Positions 1-8,277 of a DNA stretch of 34,963 nt are shown in pieces. This DNA is from Woeseiaceae bacterium (GTDB lineage Bacteria > Pseudomonadota > Gammaproteobacteria > Steroidobacterales > Woeseiaceae). The translations under genes were made by a program, and so were the position numbers. The notes below the pieces were generated by a model. That model saw nothing but the letters and a program-made list of their open reading frames with translations. It was not told where the DNA came from and did no database searches. How positions within the stretch are numbered: the first letter of the stretch is position 1; each line of letters begins with the position of its first letter. The stretch spans positions 1 to 34,963 of the forward strand of contig JAJFKV010000075.1 of the NCBI GenBank assembly GCA_021773055.1, in the 5' to 3' direction.

Positions 1-1155
1 TCGGCTTGATGCAACGGCTTGCTCGAGCGCTTTGACACGGGCGATCTCGGAGAGCACTCCAAGATAGGCATCACGAGCCTGGCGCTCCGTCTCGCGTGTC
101 ACGCGCTGTAGTTGTTCGCGGCTGGCGCGATGCAGGTATACAGCCTCGCGAACGCGTGAGGAAGTACCGCCGCCGGCGAAGAGCGGAACCGTTACTTGAA
201 TTGATATCTGGTCTCTTGTAGTCGTGTCATCAAATAAGCTGGGGAAACCGTTCGCAATCGCGTCACCATCCGACTTATTTTCGCCGGTATTGGCGACCAA
301 ATCGACAGTCGGATAATGGCCATTGCGGCGAAATGAGATTTCATCACGTGCGAGCCCCTCATCGAGTCTGCTGGCTACAAGACTTAAGTTTTGCCGCAAC
401 GACAAGTCGACCCAACTCGTCTCGTTGTTCGGGCTTGGATCGAGCAACGGGAAGTCGTCGCCTGGTGCGTCGAGCCTGGTTACGTACTCACCCGTGATCT
501 CGCGGAGAAACTCGCGTGCCGTAGCGAGAGTACGTTTGGCGCCGATCTCGTTGGCGACAGACTGATCATATGCAGCTTGCGATTCCTGCACGTCTGTAAT
601 GGCAATCAGACCTACGTCGAAGCGTTGTTTCGCCTGCTCAAGTTGTCGGGCGATCGCTTCACGATCGGCGTTGATAGATGTCAGGCGGTCCTCCGCAGCG
701 AGGACGTCAAAATAACGTTGTGCGACCCGGACTATCAAGTCTTGTTGGGCCGCTTCTCGAACGGCCTCCGCTCGCGTAACTGTTTTGTCGGCGCGCTTCA
801 GGTTGACGATCTGATCCCAGCGAAACAGAGTCTGTCGCAACCCAACCCCCCAGTTTGTGCTGCTCGCGTCTTGCTCGAACGTCCTTGTCTGGCTATCAAT
901 GATTGAGAAGCTGGATCCCGATGTATCAGTTTGCGTCCAGTCGCCCGTCGCCGATATCTGCGGCAGCAAGACGCCACGAGCCTGAGGTTTTGCTTCCTGG
1001 GCGGCGAGACGTCGCGCCTCAGCTTCGTGAACCTGTGGATCACCTTGTAACGCCTGCTGGTAAATCTCGAGCAACGAGGCTGAATGTGCCGGGCCTGATA
1101 GTATGAGAGCGCCAAGCGTGAGAAGTAATACATTGATCTTATTAATGTTTTTCAT
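1..1155 (-). CDS. tolC: TolC-family outer-membrane channel protein (3' end cut by window edge)
   Basis: The reading frame is open from an ATG at 1153-1155 to the window edge, giving 385 codons; a complete TolC has about 430-480. The N-terminus is a signal peptide (MKNINKINVLLLTLGALIL, ending near AHSA) followed by SLLEIYQQALQGDPQV, the typical start of mature TolC. Further along are LRQTLFRW and VTVPLFAGGGTSSRV, the repeated barrel/helix signature of outer-membrane efflux proteins (OEP family). Proteins of this family form a trimeric outer-membrane barrel and periplasmic tunnel for type I secretion or RND efflux. The inner-membrane partner is not in view, so the exported substrate is unknown. 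A purine-rich GGGAAAAG precedes the start. The Pcm-family gene lies upstream on the same strand. Opposite-strand frames here are shadows. Confidence 0.9.
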   Translation of the reverse strand, partial: MKNINKINVLLLTLGALILSGPAHSASLLEIYQQALQGDPQVHEAEARRLAAQEAKPQARGVLLPQISATGDWTQTDTSGSSFSIIDSQTRTFEQDASSTNWGVGLRQTLFRWDQIVNLKRADKTVTRAEAVREAAQQDLIVRVAQRYFDVLAAEDRLTSINADREAIARQLEQAKQRFDVGLIAITDVQESQAAYDQSVANEIGAKRTLATAREFLREITGEYVTRLDAPGDDFPLLDPSPNNETSWVDLSLRQNLSLVASRLDEGLARDEISFRRNGHYPTVDLVANTGENKSDGDAIANGFPSLFDDTTTRDQISIQVTVPLFAGGGTSSRVREAVYLHRASREQLQRVTRETERQARDAYLGVLSEIARVKALEQAVASSR

Positions 1156-1198
1156 CTTTTCCCGTTCCGGAATTGAGCTGCCAGATGGCTTAAGGTGT

Positions 1199-1212
1199 TA
1201 TAGTCTACTATA
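1199..1212. promoter_or_regulatory. Palindrome in the tolC upstream region
   Basis: TATAGT-CT-ACTATA is a perfect 6-2-6 inverted repeat about 45 bp upstream of the tolC start. Each arm resembles a -10 box, so it could be promoter sequence, an operator, or both. No matching regulator is identified; the role is inference. Confidence 0.3.
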
Positions 1213-1297
1213 TCACTAAACCAGTTGGAATGCTTAAGTGACACACATTAGATGCGACAAGCCCGCAACTGGTTTCGCCGATCGCACGATTTTTTCT

Positions 1298-1948
1298 CTA
1301 AAAAGAAAACTGCGGCGGTAGAGCGCCGTCAATAAGCGGCGCCAAGTCGGTTTCAAACAGGGTATCACTTTGCCAGGTGTCCACGTCGAAACGTGTCAGC
1401 CGCGTTGCAGACATGGCAGGTGAATCGCCAACGATCACAAACAGGCGACCGCCGGGGTTCAGTGCATCGGCAAATCGTGAATCAAGCGTTTGTACTGATC
1501 CTGTGACCGCTATGGCATCAAAGCTTCCTTCTGGCAGCTCTTGCATGCCATCCATTTTAATGAGATCGACGTTCTCGATTTCACACTCGTCGAGGCGCCG
1601 TCTTGCGGCGTCGAGAAAATCGTCGTAAATATCTATGCTCGTTACGTGAGCGGATAATTTAGCGAGCACCGCGGTCAGGAAACCGCTGCCGGTACCAATC
1701 TCAAGAACCTTCTCGCCGCCGGCAAGTGCCAGCGCCTGGAGAAGGCGACCCTCGATGGTCGGTGTCATCATCATCTGTCCATGACCGATAGGAATCTCCG
1801 AGTCCGCGAACGCGAGCGCTGCAAAACCTTCGGGTACGAACAGCTCGCGAGGCACTTCTTTTAGCGCATCGAGTACGTTTGTATCGAACACGCCCCAGGC
1901 GCGGACTTGTTGTTCAATCATCTGCTGACGAGCAAAATCGGTGTTCAT
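1298..1948 (-). CDS. pcm: Protein-L-isoaspartate O-methyltransferase family protein
   Basis: The 216-residue protein is close to the usual Pcm length. Pcm uses S-adenosylmethionine to methylate damaged isoaspartyl residues and so start their repair. Seen in the sequence: the N-terminal helix RQQMIEQQVRAWGV, the family stretch VPRELFVPEGFAALAFAD, and the SAM-binding glycine motif EIGTGSGF at about residues 82-89, followed by an acidic motif (SIDIYDD) and the late motif LNPGGRLFVIVGD. The substrate loop reads GHGQMMMTP where canonical Pcm has a GQTISQP-like stretch, so the exact substrate is less certain than the fold. The start ATG (1946-1948) has an AGG about 11 bp upstream. It is divergent from the c-di-GMP gene and upstream of tolC on the same strand, an arrangement I recall from related Gammaproteobacteria. 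Confidence 0.85.
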   Translation of the reverse strand: MNTDFARQQMIEQQVRAWGVFDTNVLDALKEVPRELFVPEGFAALAFADSEIPIGHGQMMMTPTIEGRLLQALALAGGEKVLEIGTGSGFLTAVLAKLSAHVTSIDIYDDFLDAARRRLDECEIENVDLIKMDGMQELPEGSFDAIAVTGSVQTLDSRFADALNPGGRLFVIVGDSPAMSATRLTRFDVDTWQSDTLFETDLAPLIDGALPPQFSF

Positions 1949-2090
1949 ACTTGTATTACCTGTAAATTACTGAAATTAAATAGAAAAACCAGAAACGCAT
2001 TGTATTAACGCAAGCTGTTTCGCGTCATCAAGAGGAAGCTCTTCCGGAATTATGGTGAATCGCCGCAGCGGCGCCACGTTGCTGGGATAT

Positions 2091-2117
2091 GCTTACAGAT
2101 GCTTAATTTATGTAAGC
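2091..2117. promoter_or_regulatory. Spaced inverted repeat upstream of the GGDEF/EAL gene
   Basis: GCTTACA (2091-2097) and TGTAAGC (2111-2117) are exact reverse complements separated by 13 bp, so the half-site centres are 20 bp apart, about two helical turns. This is the geometry of a dimeric regulator operator. It lies in the divergent region between pcm and the c-di-GMP gene, just upstream of a TATACT that could be a -10 box (2122-2127). The function is inferred. Confidence 0.35.
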
Positions 2118-2131
2118 TTCTTATACTCGAC

Positions 2132-2149
2132 ATCTCCGCTCGCGGAGAT
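2132..2149. promoter_or_regulatory. Short perfect hairpin in the divergent leader region
   Basis: ATCTCCG (2132-2138) and CGGAGAT (2143-2149) are perfect complements around a CTCG loop. It would lie in the 5' leader of the GGDEF/EAL transcript if transcription starts near 2134, or in the promoter. It has no T-tract, so it is not an obvious terminator. Confidence 0.3.
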
Positions 2150-2173
2150 ACGTATTGAGCCTAATAATAACAA

Positions 2174-2230
2174 ATGAACATCACTAACCTGGCTGTATCT
2201 GGATATTTTCCGTCTGGATCTAGGCTCTGA
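2174..2230 (+). CDS. Possible 18-residue leader ORF abutting the GGDEF/EAL start
   Basis: An ATG at 2174 opens a frame encoding MNITNLAVSGYFPSGSRL, and its TGA (2228-2230) is immediately followed by the ATG of the c-di-GMP gene (2231). Such abutment permits translational coupling. The upstream sequence has only a weak purine stretch (TGAG, about 14 bp before the ATG), so translation is doubtful and the arrangement may be chance. The peptide shows no attenuator-like run of one amino acid. Confidence 0.2.
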   Translation: MNITNLAVSGYFPSGSRL

Positions 2231-4561
2231 ATGTCACCTTTCGTCATCATTGTCACTCTCACGTCATTTGCGGCAGTCGCTGCTGGATTGACTGCGTGGC
2301 TGTGGGTGTCGCGCAGCAACTTGTCGCGACGCGTGCAACGACTTAATGATGAAGTGATTGAGGCATCGAAAGACGCTTCAGTTGGGCACCGGCTGACAAT
2401 ACCGAACGACCCGGCGACCGCACAGATTGCAGAGACTGTAAACCGACTGTTTGATGCGCTGGGAGAACGGGACGAAAAAATTCAGGGCAGGGATCGACTC
2501 TTCAAGGATTTCGCGAGGACTCTGCCCGAGATCGTCGTCATTCACGATGAGAAAATTTTATTGCCGAACGAATCGGCTGCCAGTCTTGTCGGGCTTGATC
2601 CGGCACAACTTGTCGGCCGTGAAATCGCCGATCTCGTAAAACCTGCGTATCGCGCCTTGTTCAAGAAAACGGTGGCGAAACGACTGGCCGGAGAAAACGC
2701 GCCGCGGCGTATCGAAATTCAACTCATAAACGGAGATCAGACCGGTTTGTGGGTCGAGGCACAAAGCTCAAACATCGAATATCACGGGCGGCGGGCCATA
2801 TTGACCGTCGCGCGAGACGTCAGTCATCGCAAGAGCCTTGAGGTATCGCTGTCGCGCAGCAAGCGACAGGCACAGTACACGCTCGAATCCATTTCAGAAG
2901 GCGTCATCACTACAGACAACGATGGTCGTATTGACTACATGAATCTTTCCGCGGAGACGCTGCTCGGTACCAATCGGGATGATGCGGCCGGACATCGCGT
3001 CGGTGAACTATTTGCGCTGGTCGATGATGCTGATCGTCGACCGTTGGGTGACCCGGTTGAGCGCTGCCTCGCGATGCGACGCCGAGTGAATATGGGTCGA
3101 CGGGCCGTCATGATCAGTATCGATGGTGAGATCGAGCACTCAGTCGAAATAACAGCATCGCCGGTTCGCGGTCCGGGGAACAGCATCTCGGGGACGGTCG
3201 TTGTTTTTCATGATGTCGGCGAATTACGCGGGCTGACTCGAAAGATGTCCTACCAGGCGACGCATGATGCGCTCACGGGTCTTGTCAATCGAAGAGAATT
3301 TGAACGGCGCCTTGATGAAGCCATGGACTCAGCACATGCTGAAGAAGCCGTTCATATGCTGTTTTATATGGATCTTGATCGCTTCAAGGCCGTCAATGAT
3401 ACCTGTGGACATCTCGCTGGCGACAACATGTTGCGAGAAGTCGCTGCGCTGATCAAAAACGAAGTTCGTGATTCAGACTTTGTTGGCCGACTCGGTGGCG
3501 ACGAATTCGGCTCACTGTTGATTGGTTGCCCGATTGAGAAGGCGAGGCAGATCGCAACGGATATCTGCAACGCCGTGGCAAATTACCGTTTCGTGTGGAA
3601 AGACAAAATCTTTAACATTGGCATATCAATCGGCCTGGTCGAGATCAGCCACGCCAGCGGAACACTGCAGGATGTGATGAGTGCTGCCGATTCGGCCTGC
3701 TACATGGCGAAACAGCAGGGCCGGGGACAAGTGCATATATACTCCGCCCGCGATGAAGCGGTGGCGAGAGAGCGCGGTGATATCCAATGGTTGCGGCAAC
3801 TGCAAACTGCATTGCATGAAGACGGCTTTTCGCTCGCCGTGCAACCCATCATTGCGATGACCGGAAAAGCAGACTCCGGTCCGTCTGCTGAGGTTCTGAT
3901 TCGCCTTACGGACGGCAGCGGTCAAAGCACTGACTCTGCCGAATTCCTTCGCCCGGCCGAGCGTTATCAAATGATGCCGCAGATCGATCGCTGGGTGATC
4001 AATACGACCCTCGGCGCAATCGCGAGTGGCAAAATAAAACTTTCGGCGCGACGTAGTTGTGCGATAAATCTATCCAGTCAGACGCTTGGCGATGAGGCGT
4101 TTCTCGGATTTGTTGTTGATTCGCTGGATAGAACCGGTGTCGCACCAACAGCAGTCTGCTTCGAAGTAACCGAGGCTGCGATACTGTCCAACGTGCAGCA
4201 TGCGCAGCGCTTCATCGAAGTTCTGCACGGCATTGGTTGTGAATTCTCACTCGATGATTTTGGCAGCGGGCTCGGTTCATTCTCGAGCCTCAAACACCTG
4301 CCGATCGACTATCTGAAAATCGATGGTACCTACACACGAAACCTGCAAACAGATCTTGTCAATCAAGAGATGGTTTCCGCAATGATTAAACTGGCGCGAA
4401 CGATGCAGTTTCGCATCGTCGCGGAGCAGGTTGAGCATCAGGAAGATTTCGACTGGCTACGCGATAGTGGCGTCGACTTCGTACAAGGCTACTTCATAGA
4501 AGCGCCGGTGACGCTGGGCACTACGTCGTCGACCGGGACCTACCGGACCCTCAATCCCTAG
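2231..4561 (+). CDS. Membrane-anchored PAS-PAS-GGDEF-EAL cyclic-di-GMP synthase/phosphodiesterase
   Basis: The 776-residue protein has one N-terminal membrane helix (about residues 3-27), a linker of HAMP-like character, two PAS-like sensor domains (about 95-200 and 210-335), a GGDEF domain and an EAL domain. GGDEF is intact at residues 422-426, and RDSD sits exactly five residues before it, the product-inhibition I-site. The EAL signature reads EVL at about 554-556, keeping the metal-binding Glu. The other phosphodiesterase residues are present: NLS, FEVTE, DDFGSG (Asp pair about 675-676), YLKIDG and AEQVE. Both making and breaking c-di-GMP therefore look possible, with the balance set by a PAS-sensed signal; the signal itself cannot be read from the sequence. 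An AGG six bases before the ATG supports the start. The gene is monocistronic and ends at the 4606-4641 terminator. Confidence 0.9.
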   Translation: MSPFVIIVTLTSFAAVAAGLTAWLWVSRSNLSRRVQRLNDEVIEASKDASVGHRLTIPNDPATAQIAETVNRLFDALGERDEKIQGRDRLFKDFARTLPEIVVIHDEKILLPNESAASLVGLDPAQLVGREIADLVKPAYRALFKKTVAKRLAGENAPRRIEIQLINGDQTGLWVEAQSSNIEYHGRRAILTVARDVSHRKSLEVSLSRSKRQAQYTLESISEGVITTDNDGRIDYMNLSAETLLGTNRDDAAGHRVGELFALVDDADRRPLGDPVERCLAMRRRVNMGRRAVMISIDGEIEHSVEITASPVRGPGNSISGTVVVFHDVGELRGLTRKMSYQATHDALTGLVNRREFERRLDEAMDSAHAEEAVHMLFYMDLDRFKAVNDTCGHLAGDNMLREVAALIKNEVRDSDFVGRLGGDEFGSLLIGCPIEKARQIATDICNAVANYRFVWKDKIFNIGISIGLVEISHASGTLQDVMSAADSACYMAKQQGRGQVHIYSARDEAVARERGDIQWLRQLQTALHEDGFSLAVQPIIAMTGKADSGPSAEVLIRLTDGSGQSTDSAEFLRPAERYQMMPQIDRWVINTTLGAIASGKIKLSARRSCAINLSSQTLGDEAFLGFVVDSLDRTGVAPTAVCFEVTEAAILSNVQHAQRFIEVLHGIGCEFSLDDFGSGLGSFSSLKHLPIDYLKIDGTYTRNLQTDLVNQEMVSAMIKLARTMQFRIVAEQVEHQEDFDWLRDSGVDFVQGYFIEAPVTLGTTSSTGTYRTLNP

Positions 4562-4605
4562 CCGCACCTCGCTTCTCCTGTTAGTGACGTAGTCCCAGCT
4601 AAGAC

Positions 4606-4641
4606 AAAAAAAGGCCGCTGGAATTTCGTCCAGCGGCCTTT
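4606..4641. terminator. Bidirectional intrinsic terminator between the GGDEF/EAL gene and hppA
   Basis: A perfect 11-bp GC-rich stem (AAGGCCGCTGG at 4611-4621 with its complement at 4630-4640) encloses an 8-base loop. On the minus strand it is followed by a run of seven T, which makes it a strong terminator for hppA. On the plus strand only TTT follows, so it is weaker for the convergent c-di-GMP gene. Confidence 0.85.
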
Positions 4642-4668
4642 CCCGTTTACAGTCTATGCTGCTTCGTA

Positions 4669-6720
4669 TTACAAAAGCGGCACCATCAGCAATGCAACAA
4701 TGTTGATGATCTTGATCAGCGGGTTGATGGCAGGACCAGCCGTATCTTTGTACGGATCGCCTACAGTGTCGCCCGTGACAGCGGCCTTGTGAGCGTCAGA
4801 ACCCTTGCCGCCGCAGTTGCCATCTTCGATGTATTTCTTGGCGTTGTCCCAGGCGCCACCACCGGCGGTCATTGAGATTGCCAGGAACAGACCCGTAATA
4901 ATCGTACCGAGGAGCAAACCACCGAGTGCTTTCGGGCCCAGCAACAGTCCAACTGCCAGCGGTACAAGAATCGGAAGCAAAGACGGTACGATCATTTCCT
5001 TGATCGCAGCCTTGGTCAGCAGATCAACAGCGCGGCTGTAGTCTGGCTTGCCGGTGCCTTCCATGATGCCCTCGATCTCGCGGAACTGACGACGCACTTC
5101 CTGAACCACGGAGCCTGCAGCGCGGCCAACAGCTTCCATCGCCATCGCGCCGAACAGGAATGGCACCATGCCGCCGAGAAAGAGGCCAATGATGACCATG
5201 TGGTCGTCGAGGTGGAACACGGCGTCAAGACCCGCTGTATCCAGCGCGTGGGTGTAGTCGGCGAACAAGACAAGTGCAGCAAGACCGGCAGAACCGATGG
5301 CGTAACCTTTGGTTACTGCTTTGGTCGTGTTACCCACAGCATCAAGCTGATCAGTAATTTTGCGAACTTCCGGTGGCAGTTCTGCCATCTCGGCGATGCC
5401 ACCTGCGTTATCAGTGATCGGACCAAATGCGTCCAATGCAACAACAACACCCGTCATCGACAGCATCGCTGTCGCTGCAATTGCGATGTTGTAGAGGCCG
5501 CCCAGCTCAACACCAGCCGGCGCCAACGCAAAGGTGCCGTAGATAGCGGCACAAACGGCGACCACTGGCAGAGCGGTGGCCTTCATCGAAATGCCGAGGC
5601 CAGCGATGATGTTGGTGGCATCACCGGTAAGTGATGCTTCAGCAATCGTCTTAACAGGAGCGTATTCGGTGCTCGTGTAGTACTCGGTGATGACAACCAG
5701 CGCTGCCGTCAAGGCAAGGCCGATCAGTGCCGAGTAAAAAATGCTCATGGCAACAGCGCTGTCGGCAAACATTGTCGTAGTAACAAAGTAGAAAGCTATT
5801 GCGGCAAGACCACCTGCAACGATCATGCCCTTGTACAGTGCCCCCATGACTTTGCCGCCATCCGACGTCTTAACGAAGAACGTACCGATGATCGAGGCGA
5901 CGATTGAAACAGCGCCGAGTACCAGAGGATAAACAACGGCCGAAGCACCGTAAGCAGAAGTTGCGGCGATCAGTCCGCCAAGCAACATGGTGGCAATGAT
6001 CGTGACAGCGTAAGTCTCGAACAGGTCAGCGGCCATTCCCGCGCAATCACCAACGTTATCGCCAACGTTATCCGCGATAACGCCAGGGTTGCGTGGATCG
6101 TCTTCCGGAATACCGGCTTCGACCTTACCCACCAGGTCAGCGCCAACATCAGCGCCCTTGGTGAAGATGCCGCCGCCCAGTCGAGCGAAGATGGAGATCA
6201 ATGATCCACCGAATGCGAGGCCAACCAGCGCGTGAATTGCGTGTTCGGCTGTGTGGCCCATCTTTAGCAGTGCCAGGTAATAACCGGCAACACCGAGCAG
6301 ACCCAGGCCAACGACGAGCATGCCTGTGATGGCGCCGCCGCGAAACGCGACGTTAAGTGCCGGATTGACGCCCTTGGTAGCAGCTTCAGCGGTGCGAACG
6401 TTGGCGCGTACCGAGACGTACATGCCTATATAGCCCGCGAGCGCGGAAAGAATAGCGCCAATAGCGAATCCAATAGCGGTTGCCCAACCAATGGCCGGTG
6501 TCAGACCGAGGACCAGGAACAATACGACACCAACAGCGCCGATCGTCATGTATTGTCGATTCATGTAGGCATTCGCGCCTTCCTGAATCGCTGCCTGGAT
6601 CTCCTGCATCCGGCTGCTGCCAGTTGGTTGCTTAATAATCCACTGTGTGGAAAGAAGTCCGAACAGTATCGCGAGTGCAGCTGCACCGATCGAGAGCCAA
6701 AGGGCCATCTCGTTAGTCAT
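4669..6720 (-). CDS. hppA: Proton-translocating membrane pyrophosphatase, K+-independent type
   Basis: This 683-residue, very hydrophobic protein (the family has about 16 membrane helices) couples hydrolysis of cytoplasmic PPi to proton export. The family hallmarks are visible: [11 protein letters not shown] near the N-terminus, the substrate loop [18 protein letters not shown], the metal/PPi stretch [13 protein letters not shown], and the C-terminal [17 protein letters not shown]. The K+-dependence signature reads [17 protein letters not shown] with Lys at about residue 467, where K+-dependent enzymes have Ala. That marks the K+-independent, H+-pumping class. AGGAG eight bases before the ATG is a good ribosome-binding site. 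pfp lies 161 bp upstream on the same strand. The enzyme can in principle run backwards and make PPi from the proton gradient. Confidence 0.96.
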   Translation of the reverse strand: MTNEMALWLSIGAAALAILFGLLSTQWIIKQPTGSSRMQEIQAAIQEGANAYMNRQYMTIGAVGVVLFLVLGLTPAIGWATAIGFAIGAILSALAGYIGMYVSVRANVRTAEAATKGVNPALNVAFRGGAITGMLVVGLGLLGVAGYYLALLKMGHTAEHAIHALVGLAFGGSLISIFARLGGGIFTKGADVGADLVGKVEAGIPEDDPRNPGVIADNVGDNVGDCAGMAADLFETYAVTIIATMLLGGLIAATSAYGASAVVYPLVLGAVSIVASIIGTFFVKTSDGGKVMGALYKGMIVAGGLAAIAFYFVTTTMFADSAVAMSIFYSALIGLALTAALVVITEYYTSTEYAPVKTIAEASLTGDATNIIAGLGISMKATALPVVAVCAAIYGTFALAPAGVELGGLYNIAIAATAMLSMTGVVVALDAFGPITDNAGGIAEMAELPPEVRKITDQLDAVGNTTKAVTKGYAIGSAGLAALVLFADYTHALDTAGLDAVFHLDDHMVIIGLFLGGMVPFLFGAMAMEAVGRAAGSVVQEVRRQFREIEGIMEGTGKPDYSRAVDLLTKAAIKEMIVPSLLPILVPLAVGLLLGPKALGGLLLGTIITGLFLAISMTAGGGAWDNAKKYIEDGNCGGKGSDAHKAAVTGDTVGDPYKDTAGPAINPLIKIINIVALLMVPLL

Positions 6721-6881
6721 CAGATTGTCTCCTGACTGTGTTCTGAAAGATTAAACGCCGCCGCCATCACCTATTTACGAAAACAGGCGCAGGGGCATCG
6801 TTCGGTAAAATCACATTTTTTATTTTTTGCGTCAGCTACGAGCGCTCCCGGACTAGTGTCCTGCCCGCAGCGGGCCGCGCA

Positions 6882-8144
6882 TCATACCACAAATTTGGTC
6901 CCAGTCAGCGGCTTGACCGGCTTGTTTTTGAGCTTGGCGACTTTCGGTAAACCATTGATATATGGAGGATAATTCTCTCCTTTTATCAAAGGTTCCAAAT
7001 AGCGGCGGCCGGCCTCCGTGATCCCAAAGCCATCCTTGGTGATGTAACGGCGTGGCAGCATTTTTTCCTTGTTGGCGATGCGCCGCAGGGGCGCCGATTC
7101 GATCGCCCATCGATATGGCGTGTCACAAACCCGCTTGATAACCGGCATGACGGCCGTCTTACCCTGCAATGCGTATTGCACGGCGGATTTGCCCACCGCA
7201 TAAGCCTGCTTAACATCAACATCCGAGGCGATGTGCCGTGCCGAGCGTTGCAGGTAGTCTGCGATGGCGTAATGGAATTTGTAGCCCAGGCTGTCGCGAA
7301 CCATATTCGCGACCACCGGAGCGACGCCACCAAGTTGTGCGTGACCAAATGCGTCGCGAGTACCTGCTTCAGCCAGGAACTTGCCGTTGGCGAATCGAGC
7401 GCCTTCACTGACGACAATGACACAGAATCCGTACTGATTGACGCATTCACGTACACGCTTTAGAAAATCACGTTTTCTGAACGGAATTTCCGGAAATAAA
7501 ATGATGTGCGGGGCATCTTCGGGATTCTTGCCCGCCAAACCGCCTGCCGCTGCGATCCAGCCGGCGTGCCGACCCATGACTTCGAGCACGAAAACTTTGG
7601 TGGAGGTCATAGCCATGGAGATGACGTCCATCGCTGCTTCCTGCGTTGAAACCGCAACGTACTTCGCGACTGAGCCGAAGCCGGGGCAGTTATCCGTCAC
7701 CGGCAGGTCGTTGTCGACTGTCTTTGGTACGCCGAGGCAGGTAACCGGATAGCCCATCGTTTTCGATATTTGCGACACCTTGTGTGCCGTATCCATGGAG
7801 TCATTGCCGCCGTTGTAAAAGAAATAGCCTATATCGTGTGCTTTGAAGACCTCAATCAGGCGCTCATACTCGGCGCGGTTTTCTTCGATACCTTTTAGCT
7901 TGTATCGAGCCGAACCAAACGCCCCGCCAGGGGTGTACATCAACGCGGCAATCGCCGACTTGCTTTCCTTGCTGGTATCGATCATGTCTTCGGTCAGGGC
8001 GCCGATGATGCCGTTACGCCCGGCGAAAACGTTGGCGATCTTGTTCGGGTGTTTGCGTGCCGTTTCGATGACACCGCAGGCGGACGCGTTGATGACAGCC
8101 GTAACACCGCCCGACTGGGCGTAAAAGGCATTCTTTGCAGACAT
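6882..8144 (-). CDS. pfp: Pyrophosphate-dependent 6-phosphofructokinase
   Basis: The enzyme reversibly phosphorylates fructose 6-phosphate using PPi rather than ATP, in the cytoplasm. Specificity can be read from two positions. The GGND motif has Asp at about residue 115 where ATP enzymes have Gly, and VPKTVDND has Lys at about 141 where ATP enzymes have Gly. The TVDND catalytic stretch, MGRHAGW and the N-terminal YAQSGGVTAVINAS complete the phosphofructokinase fold. The frame extends to an ATG at 8204, but conserved sequence begins at MSAKNAF (8144), which has a GGGAAA upstream; this gives 420 residues. It lies upstream of hppA on the same strand. In methanotrophs, from memory, these two genes are cotranscribed, and the enzyme can also act on sedoheptulose 7-phosphate. 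No ATP-dependent phosphofructokinase is in the window. Confidence 0.93.
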   Translation of the reverse strand: MSAKNAFYAQSGGVTAVINASACGVIETARKHPNKIANVFAGRNGIIGALTEDMIDTSKESKSAIAALMYTPGGAFGSARYKLKGIEENRAEYERLIEVFKAHDIGYFFYNGGNDSMDTAHKVSQISKTMGYPVTCLGVPKTVDNDLPVTDNCPGFGSVAKYVAVSTQEAAMDVISMAMTSTKVFVLEVMGRHAGWIAAAGGLAGKNPEDAPHIILFPEIPFRKRDFLKRVRECVNQYGFCVIVVSEGARFANGKFLAEAGTRDAFGHAQLGGVAPVVANMVRDSLGYKFHYAIADYLQRSARHIASDVDVKQAYAVGKSAVQYALQGKTAVMPVIKRVCDTPYRWAIESAPLRRIANKEKMLPRRYITKDGFGITEAGRRYLEPLIKGENYPPYINGLPKVAKLKNKPVKPLTGTKFVV

Positions 8145-8230
8145 AGTACTTATTTCCCGTTGCGTGCTTTTGAGGCGTGAGAGGATACCCCGCATTGACC
8201 TCAATGTCCTTTCTCGGTAGCGTACTCCGC

Positions 8231-8245
8231 CCGATCATTGATCGG
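8231..8245. promoter_or_regulatory. 15-bp perfect palindrome between pfp and adk
   Basis: CCGATCA-T-TGATCGG is a perfect odd palindrome in the divergent pfp/adk region. A TATAAG (8252-8257) just downstream could be the adk -10 box, which would place the palindrome in the promoter spacer, an operator position. No matching regulator is identified. Confidence 0.35.
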
Positions 8246-8277
8246 ACAAACTATAAGTTTCAAGTGAGATTCAGGAA

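Noticed and set aside
391..906. Plus-strand frame of 171 residues opposite tolC
   Set aside because: It is the antisense shadow of a clear TolC coding frame on the minus strand and has no recognisable domain.
3890..3898. EAL domain inactive because the motif reads EVL
   Set aside because: The metal-binding Glu is kept and all other catalytic residues are present, so loss of activity is not supported.
5200..5634. Plus-strand frame of 144 residues inside hppA
   Set aside because: It lies wholly opposite the conserved pyrophosphatase motifs, has a Cys/His/Asn-rich composition and resembles no family.
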